Shown piece by piece: positions 57,013-64,000 of a stretch of 64,000 nucleotides of DNA. Both the position numbers and the translations under genes were made by a program. This DNA is from Pristionchus mayeri (taxonomy: Eukaryota > Nematoda > Chromadorea > Rhabditida > Neodiplogasteridae), in contig BTRK01000004.1 in NCBI GenBank assembly GCA_036245805.1, positions 9,858,001-9,922,000 on the forward strand. The letters run 5' to 3'. How positions within the stretch are numbered: the stretch's first letter is position 1; each line of letters opens with the position of its first letter. The notes under the pieces were generated by a model, which worked only from the letters and a program-made list of their open reading frames with translations, had not been told where the DNA came from and searched no databases.

Positions 57013-57827
57013 ACGTACGCTGTGAATAAAATGGATGCACACGCAACTTTGATTTTATCGAGTTCGTTATGCAAATTATCGTATGACGCAATATCAGTAA
57101 TGTAATGGATCTCGTCATTAGTCTAATTACATCATTACTTTAATTCGCATGAGCGGAGAATATGGAACATGGGTACCCGTTTTCCTCAAGAACTGAGGAG
57201 TTTTACTCTCATCGAATAATCTTCTTAGCTCTGAGTGGATGCTAATTTAAGTAATATTATATGTTTTAATTGAGAATGTGGACGTAGAGGGGCGTAGACT
57301 GCGGCTGATTAGTGAGAATGCCATTTAGATATGCACAATTCTACCGTTATTATGAGTGGGTGCATCTGCGGCATTTTTGGTCCGTATCCGACAACTAAAT
57401 TGTCGGCCTACACAGAAGCGATTGACATTAATGCAAATCTCAGCAAAAAGATGTGAATTGCTACAAATACATGTTATTTGATGCGTGAATCAGTCGCACG
57501 TCAATGGTGTGTATAATGAGAAGAATGAAAAACCGATGATTAGTAAACATAAATGCATTAGTCTCGTAGTAGTGCGCACGTAGCAACGCAGCATTTTGTT
57601 GGCAGTATGCCAGTAATATTCTCTCAGAGAATCGCCATTGAGCAAATACGAGATAGTTGTATTCCATCCCTTTCGCTTGTGTTTTACCTTTTATCTCTCG
57701 CCATCCCCTGTAGGATGTCCAGAGCAAATGATGATTACTAAACATCGATCAGCTTACAATGTTAGCGAGCGAAGATCAGCCTGCATGTGAAAGGCTGAGG
57801 TGTGAAAGGTTAAGTGGACTGGTATCC
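57013..57827. other. Intergenic, no gene seen
   Basis: 3' flank of the first neuropeptide-like gene; only short frames. Confidence 0.35.
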
Positions 57828-59008
57828 GCATAACACGGATCTCTTGTAAAAATGCAGGAACCGATGAGAAATTTTTTTTGTATTACGGATTTCTCTGTAA
57901 ACTTTAGGATTGACCAAAGTGAGGGCGGGGATAACGCCTATCCACTTCATTCCTCGAAATTTGCATGTTGAACGGAGTTATGACCTACCGGGTTTGAATG
58001 CCGTCTCTCGGTCAGTTTTTGACTTACAACGAGCGGATTTTTTTTGAATCGGTTCGTAATATAGAACTCTACAAATAAGTTCTCTTAAGCTCCATGCAGA
58101 AGTGACATCTTCACATAGTTTCATGCGAAAAACTGTTTTTGACGTCACAATATGCTAATTATCAACCTTTTCCGAGGCGAACTGTACGATTTTTATGTTT
58201 GATTCCGATTCCCCATCTCATAATTTGCATAGGAACATATTTCATTGGTCAACGTAGGGTGATGTACATATAGCTACTCAGTAGGGAGAGTCTGGACTTG
58301 TCCTAGTTTTTGGACTCTCTCAATGTGATCCATTGAATGTATTGTTGCACCGTATCTCGAAAACGGTCATCTTTGACGCTTTGAGTCATTTTTGCTTTGA
58401 GTCAAGTCATTTTTGTAGAACTACTCGAGAGCCATCGAATAGTGGTCTTACTTTGCTCATTTGCTTAAGTTGGCAACGAGATACAACACGAATGGAGTTT
58501 TGTAATAATAATCACACTATGTTCAACTTCTCCTTACTGAGTAGCGATATGATCCTCCTCGAGTTATGACAAACGAACAATGTAGGTATAATACCTCAAT
58601 TCTGGGGTGGGGAATCCGAATCAAAGATAAAAATCGTACAGTTCGCCTCGGAAAAGGTTGATAATTAGCATATTGTGACGTCAAAAACAGTTTTTCGCAT
58701 GAAACAATGTGAAGATGTCACTTCTGCATGGAGCGTAAGATAACTTATTTGTAGAGTTCTCTATTACGAACCGATTCAAAAAAAATCCGCTCACTGTAGG
58801 TCAAAAACTGACGAGAGACGGCTTTCCAACCCGGTAGGTCATAACTCCGTTCAACATGCAAATTTCGAGGAATGAAGTGGATAGGCGTTCTCCTCGCCCT
58901 CATTTTGTCAATCCTAACGTTTACAGAGAAATCCGTGATCCAAAGTTTTTTTTGTCGCAAAAGGGCCTCATTTTCCTGCACTTTTACAGGAGATCCGTGA
59001 TAACGAGA
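57828..59008. mobile_element. Fold-back element, 1.2 kb
   Basis: A palindromic element with arms of about 400 bases beginning with an AACACGGATCTCTTGTAAAA-like sequence. The central 350 bases (58240-58600) are unpaired. The arms differ by scattered changes. It separates the two neuropeptide-like genes. Confidence 0.8.
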
Positions 59009-59261
59009 GCATAGGCTGACAATGAAACGTAGCCGCGTTCTGATTTTCCCGCGAATCGTTTATCATGATATGCCAAATTTTTGGTTGCTAAAAATTCGGC
59101 GACTACAACAGTTCGAGAATAACTATGATGTTACGACTGTCGATAAGAGCTTATGTTATCTCCGATGTCCGTTTTTTCTCAGAAATACCTTTCATTAGAA
59201 CAAACCTAGCTTTCAATCTTGTTTCTCACTCTTGAACCCAGCCATGCCCGCTGCGCTGAAT

Positions 59262-59400
59262 GAGTGCTCTCAATCGCTCGAAGCGCGACGGTACCATACA
59301 GAACATGTGAGAATGCATCGCATTAGTGGATGATGACTACAAAGCCATAGAGGGTGGGAGAGGTCAGTGATATGAGGGTGGTCCTTCAACCGACAACATA
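59262..59400 (-). mobile_element. LINE 3' end fragment
   Basis: Diverged copy of the segment 20780-20900 (GAGAGAGGTCAGCAACTATG in the palindrome, GGGAGAGGTCAGTGATATGA here), representing the 3' end of the same LINE family. Confidence 0.6.
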
Positions 59401-59739
59401 ATTTTCTATTCGTTTGAGTTATATCACGAATCCTAATTCATGCATTTCCCGTCCCCCCAGTATTTCGCAAAATTGTTCTCTCCCAGAACCTCAGAGTCGA
59501 ATACAGATTTAGTCTGCACGTGCTTAGTGATGTGCAAAGTGTTCACTTCCGATTCTACTGACTTACAACTTCCTCATTCATTAATGTGTTGTGCATCGGT
59601 AATATTTTCCCTTCTGCTATCCCCTGGCATTAGTTATCGTCTTCCGTTTTCATTTTTTTCCTTTTTTCATAACATCTATCTCTTCTGCCCAAGTATTCTC
59701 AATTCCACAATTGTCGATATCATTGGCTTCATTTTCAGC

Positions 59740-60324
59740 ATGAACACAATCTTTACTATGGCATTGCTGATGCTCATATACAGCTCGGCACATCAATGGT
59801 GAGACGGTTTTGCAAGCTGATCGTTATTATCTGTTTTCGATCCGATGTTTAAGGTCAAGGGGGAATGCGAACTTACACCATATCCATTTTCTCTTCTAGC
59901 CACAACAGTGTGAAGAAACACCTATTTTTTCCAGAATCAGTGTTCGTGAAATTAAATCGACTAGGCGGGCACATTGCCTGTAGAGCGCGCAATTAGAGTA
60001 ACGAACTCATCATTTGCTAAATTTGTCATCGATCCAGTCGTAAGAGTATTTACAATAACTTCCCGCTTCCCGTTTTTCGAACTAGTGATCATTATTCACA
60101 TACTTTTTTCCAGCAGTGTCTTCACATCGTTCTCCGAGGGTTCGTCGGTAATCGTTCCAATCATGAAAAGGCCCCTGCGGCAATGGTCTGGATCGCATTC
60201 CCGCAACTGTTTCTTCTCTCCAATCAACTGTGTGATCACCCGTGATGTGGCTGCCTATCGCAAATTGACAAATGATGCGTCAACTTATCGCAGACTCACT
60301 CGCGATACGGTTGGCGCAAATTAG
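59740..60324 (+). CDS. Neuropeptide-like precursor 2 (allatostatin-C/somatostatin-like core)
   Basis: Two exons: 59740-59798 (ATG, 19 codons plus 2 nt) and 60114-60324 (TAG), joined at phase 2 through a cysteine codon, 89 residues. Exon 1 is a signal peptide (MNTIFTMALLMLIYSSAHQ). Exon 2 contains a KRP basic site, then RQWSGSHSRNCFFSPINCVI and a tail with RDVAAYRKL. It shares with the precursor at 56364-57012 the W-S-x-S-x-SRNCFFSP-x-NC core, the RDxxxYRxL pattern after the core, the intron phase and the exon arrangement. Elsewhere the two are diverged, which points to selection on the core peptide. CFFSPINC matches the insect allatostatin-C core CYFNPISC at five of eight positions, with conservative changes at the others. 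A secreted cyclic neuropeptide is the likely product. Confidence 0.78.
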
Positions 60325-60550
60325 CAACATGCTGACTAACTGAAAAAACATGCATGTTAACACTTTTCAAAACTATAGAAGTTCTTAGAATTTTCTCCTC
60401 ATTCAAATGTACTAGGTCTCGTCCCATAATACCATTTTCATTCCGCAACACCTAGGGAAGAAAAGAGAAGCGGGCGTATACCACGCGTGTCACATAAGAT
60501 TCCAATAAACTCGTTCACAGTGAAAACGTCGAAAAATAATAGACACCGGT
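60325..60550. other. Intergenic flank
   Basis: Contains the repeat end AGAAGTTCTTAGAATTTTCT at 60370 shared with the intron of precursor 1. No gene. Confidence 0.35.
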
Positions 60551-62589
60551 TTTCGATAGCCCATAGGGTCCCTTACAAGATGCCATCAAGCTTTGTACCA
60601 AATATTTGATTTCAAACACTTGGTAGGTCACGAAAGTTTCTAGCGACCGAAAATTGCCAACTTTGACGCTTCATAACAGCTTTCAAAAATAATATTTTTA
60701 CGAATTACTTACGGAGCGTGTTCCTACCATCAGTGGGAACATACGTATTTCGTTGGTTTATGCAAAATCGAATTTGCATTTTTGTAAATCTTGTAAATTT
60801 TTGTAAATTTTGTAAATTTTTGTATATTCATTTTCACCGCAATTCGAAGCCGAAGGTTTTCAAGAGCTCAATCGATAGAGCTCATCAAGAGGAATCGAAT
60901 GATATGCTGAATGTGGTAGCTACCGGGGTGCGCCTGAGAGATATTTGCATAATTAGAAAATTTTCGACCCCTAATTCCCCCGTTATTTCGAGTGCGACGT
61001 GTCATTTCGCCCTCTCATTGTTCCCCTTCATTCGCCCTCTCATTCGTCGTCACTCCGCTCGTTGCGGGAGGCGCTGATTTATATGAAACTATTCCCTCCA
61101 AACTGTTTTCATTGAGGATTTATTCGCGCACAAACGTTACTCTATGTTATAACTAATGCATTTTACTTTGTATCGCGCATGTTTTGGATACTCTGATCTT
61201 TTGTTCAGAATGAGTTTCAATGATGATGGGTAACGGATGAATTGTACATCACGAAATTGTACACGCGAGGAGATCACCAGTTCGCCGTCAATAAGAAGAC
61301 CATGACCGACAAAGCAATCGAGAAATTCAATGAGTTGATCGAGACAAGGGAGAGTGCTAGGATAGCAGTAACGGAGCAAGTAGAAAAGATCGGAGATCAC
61401 GGACAAAAACTTGGTATTGCATGTTTATAATTTAACGTATTTTCACCATCTCGAGCAAGGGTGGGCGCTCACATCTGCTCATGTTACTCGCCACCTCGAC
61501 AAACAAGCAAAGGTGCTCGCGGAGGAATACTTCCACACTCAAAGATCGCTCATTCCACCGAGAAGAGCAGATGCAGCATTCATGCGAAGAAAACTGGCTG
61601 ATGAAATGGACCCGACAGATGCGAGTGGTACTCAACATCTGATTGAGTATGCTCGAATTCCTTCCGAGAAGCAGCTTTTGTCGCTTTTCTCTCGGCTGGA
61701 AAGATCGCGGTAAAAAGGTTAGATTAACAATCCAACTTGATTTGCTTAAATCATTGTGTTACAGGTCCCTCAAAAACTATCACAAAGGATGCAAAAGTGC
61801 CCAAAATAACGAGAGCAGCACAGAAGAGTAATGTGTCGAGCGGACGGTCCAATTCCAGTGTGAGGACGAGCAAAGGAGGATCAAGGAAAAGGACTGGTCG
61901 TGGAGTCGGAGGAGTCGGATGAGAGGGAACACGAAGAGGAGGAGGATGTAAAGGAAGAAGAGGAGGAGGAGGAAGAGATCCTTCGTCAACATGAAGAAGA
62001 CTTCTTCAAGCAGATTATCGAAGAAGAGATAGGAGAGATCTTCCTGTGAAATGTGTACCAAACCTCTAATAAATGATTATCAATTCATTCCACTGTCGAG
62101 AAACCATTAAATTCTCGCCTCTCTCGCCGCTTCTTTCGCTGTCGATCGCCGAATGAGAGGGCGAAATGACACGTCGCAATCGAAATAACGGGAGAATTAG
62201 GGGTCGAAAATTTTCTAATTATGCAAATATCTCTCAGGCGCACCCCGGTAGCTACCACATTCAGCATATCATTCGATTCCTCTTGATGAGCTCTATCGAT
62301 TGAGCTCTTGAAAACCTTCGGCTTCGAATTGTGGTGAAAATGAATAAATTAATTCGATTTACAAAAATGCAAATTCGATTTTGCATGAACCAACGAAATA
62401 TGTATGTTCCCACTGATCGTAGGAACACGCTCCGTAAGTAATTCTTAAAAATATTATTTTTGAAAGCTGTTATGAAGCCTCAAAGTTGGCAATTTTCGGC
62501 CGCTAGAAACTTTCGTGACCTACCAAGTGTTTGAAATCAAATATTTGGTACAAAGCTTGATGGCATCTTGTAAGGGACCCTATCGAAAA
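60551..62589. mobile_element. Long inverted-repeat element enclosing coding DNA
   Basis: Inverted arms of about 450-480 bases (60551-61040 and 62130-62589) sharing GGGACCCTATCGAAAA-type outer ends. The arms are imperfect, with small indels. Between them lies a 1.1-kb segment with exon-like coding sequence. No transposase is recognised, so the element is either non-autonomous with captured gene sequence or an unfamiliar transposon whose own gene lies inside. Confidence 0.7.
61210..62049 (+). pseudogene. Decayed coding region inside the inverted repeat
   Basis: Exon-like blocks on the plus strand: 61231-61414 (KKTMTDKAIEKFNELIETRE, predicted helical, ends at GTATTGC), 61456-61710 (HVTRHLDKQAKVLAEEYF; RLADEMD-like acidic stretch; EYARIPSEKQLLSLFSRLER), and 61767-62049. 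The last block is a Lys/Ser/Arg-rich stretch that becomes, one frame over, a Glu-rich tail ending KQIIEEEIGEIFL then TGA. There is an ATG at 61210 (MSFNDDG) but it is out of frame with the first block, and the last block needs a frame change. I do not recognise the family. It is probably a broken coiled-coil protein gene. Confidence 0.45.
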
Positions 62590-64000
62590 ATGCAGAGAAA
62601 CATTGGGGTCAAAAACTGTGAACAAGACCCCCTGATTTTATTGGATTCTTGCGTGACACGCGTGATACACGCTTACCAGAGTGGTTTACCCGGGTTTGAG
62701 AAAACAATTGTGGGGCTACAACGGTTAAAATGTGCAACGTTGAGAGTTTTATTTTTTTAAAGGTTATGAATACTCGGATACTCTGTTTGGCGAGCTTTAG
62801 TACACCGCTAGTCAATTCTCTTTGTGGCCATATGCGAGATCAAAGTAGCCGCGGCTACGAATTTCGATGTGAATTTCTCAAAGCAGATCGTTACAATGTG
62901 CCTAGGGAGCACCAAAATTGCGTGGACTTATTACATCATTCTTGAGCACATTTTAGGACCAATCGAAATGCACAGCCCCTATAGCATCATCATGATGAGC
63001 GATCCGTATTCAAGATGTTATGCTAGTTAGTCAAGTTATCTAGTAATGTGGGTGTCTATGAGCCGCCATTGTTGGTGGTCGGACAAATCGTGCAATTTTT
63101 TACCAGTGGACGAATTCAGTACACAACACGCCGAATAGAGGGAGTAGTATAGAGCGATGTAATCTTAGCCGAATAAAGATATCCAGTATGCTTCCGTGAC
63201 ACAATGCTTTGGGCGGTTGGGCGGCAGATTTGCAGAAGGCAGACACTGTGAAAAATGTATGCGAAATTAAGATTTTGAAAAATATGAACAAATATAATAA
63301 GAACACAAATATGCGTGTGAAGAAGTGGAATGGGCGCTGATAGGGGACGCGTGACTTTCTTACGTGGAGAGAAGAGGGGGTACGTGAGGTGATCGAGGGG
63401 AGAAAAAAGGGACGACTACGCACGCATTTATTGGCTATGGGCACATCAACCCAAGCGCTCGCCGAAAATGGCCAACTTACTCAGATTTATTTCAATGTAC
63501 GATTCTAGCTCAAGCGGTGCTAATTTAAGCGTTCAAAATAAGTCATTTTTACTATTGAACTCCGATAAAATTTTCAATATTCTGACAAACACTTGCAATC
63601 ATTCCAAATTCGAACGTCTTGTAACTTTGGCTGCTTTGCAATGTTGCAAGTTGTTGTCTTATCGAAGGGAGCGGTTAATGAAGAGTATTGGGCCCGCGAT
63701 TATAATTTAGATCAGAAATATGTAATTGTTGCAATTGCTTCATGATTATGATCGTCATCCGAACTTGAGTATTACCATGCATACATCAATTGTCATCTAC
63801 CGTACCCTCCAATAAGGTACTATCACATGCACGCGGACATGGTCAACATGTTTGTTGACTTTGATTGATATCATTCCTTCTCTCCATACCGTACCATTCG
63901 CTATAGATCGATCAATTAGTATAATTAATGCAGTGACGATAATTTGATATTTGAGATGTATTGAAATTAGAATATCAACTCGGTAATATGCGGAATACTT
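62590..64000. other. Right end of window, no gene supported
   Basis: The palindrome GTAGCCGCGGCTAC at 62845-62858 is shared with 6419-6432. The minus-strand frame 63444-63100 contains a hydrophobic stretch (IFVFLLYLFIFFKILIS), and an acceptor-like site follows near 63251, but no exon chain can be built. Confidence 0.35.

Noticed and set aside
63100..63444. Minus-strand hydrophobic frame as a chemoreceptor fragment
   Set aside because: One hydrophobic stretch is present but none of the Str, Srh or Sre motifs, and neighbouring exons cannot be joined.

Overview
The window looks like a stretch of nematode nuclear chromosome. The evidence is small exons separated by introns that end in TTTCAG-type acceptors, and exons that assemble in phase into nematode-type chemoreceptors (Str, Srh/Sri and Sre/Srab-like). 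It also holds an ionotropic-glutamate-receptor-like gene, mariner transposons, and many short inverted-repeat elements. There is no prokaryotic gene organisation. A free-living rhabditid or diplogastrid-type worm is my inference; the genus cannot be fixed from the sequence.

Layout. 0.2-1.9 kb holds a minus-strand Str chemoreceptor. 2.6-3.9 kb is a decayed mariner-like element. 4.2-4.9 kb has remnants of a C-type-lectin-like secreted protein. 5.1-6.3 kb is a near-complete mariner transposon. 6.8-8.0 kb holds the 3' exons of an unrecognised minus-strand gene. From 8109 to 34886 the window is one giant inverted duplication: two arms of about 13.3 kb, nearly identical, around a 177-bp spacer that carries LINE reverse-transcriptase sequence. 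Each arm carries one Srh/Sri-type chemoreceptor, so the two genes are divergent, and the same nest of transposons (Tc1-like fold-back, hAT MITE with 8-bp target duplication, mariner-like elements). The right end of the palindrome lies inside an exon of a decayed cct-7 chaperonin gene.

After the palindrome: a second decayed mariner-like element (36.4-37.6 kb), a tRNA-derived SINE (38.2 kb), a mariner MITE (38.6-39.5 kb), and an Sre/Srab-like chemoreceptor (39.8-41.3 kb). Then follow a second mariner (41.8-43.0 kb), a fold-back element (43.7-45.6 kb), a well-preserved minus-strand Str chemoreceptor (46.9-48.8 kb), another fold-back element (49.3-50.3 kb), and a compact ionotropic receptor gene (50.9-54.4 kb). 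A composite third mariner (54.6-55.9 kb) contains host DNA copied from beside the second.

The most interesting genes are two small two-exon genes at 56.36-57.01 kb and 59.74-60.32 kb. Each has a signal-peptide exon, a phase-2 intron, and a second exon encoding the disulfide-type core SRNCFFSP(F/I)NC. This resembles allatostatin-C/somatostatin-type neuropeptides. They appear to be paralogues about 3.4 kb apart, separated by a 1.2-kb fold-back element. The right end (60.55-62.59 kb) is a long inverted repeat enclosing a decayed multi-exon coding region.

The non-repeat content is therefore dominated by sensory and signalling genes (four kinds of chemoreceptor, one ionotropic receptor, two neuropeptide-like precursors). 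They are embedded in DNA unusually rich in inverted repeats at scales from 60 bp to 27 kb. All exon calls are manual and unsupported by transcripts.
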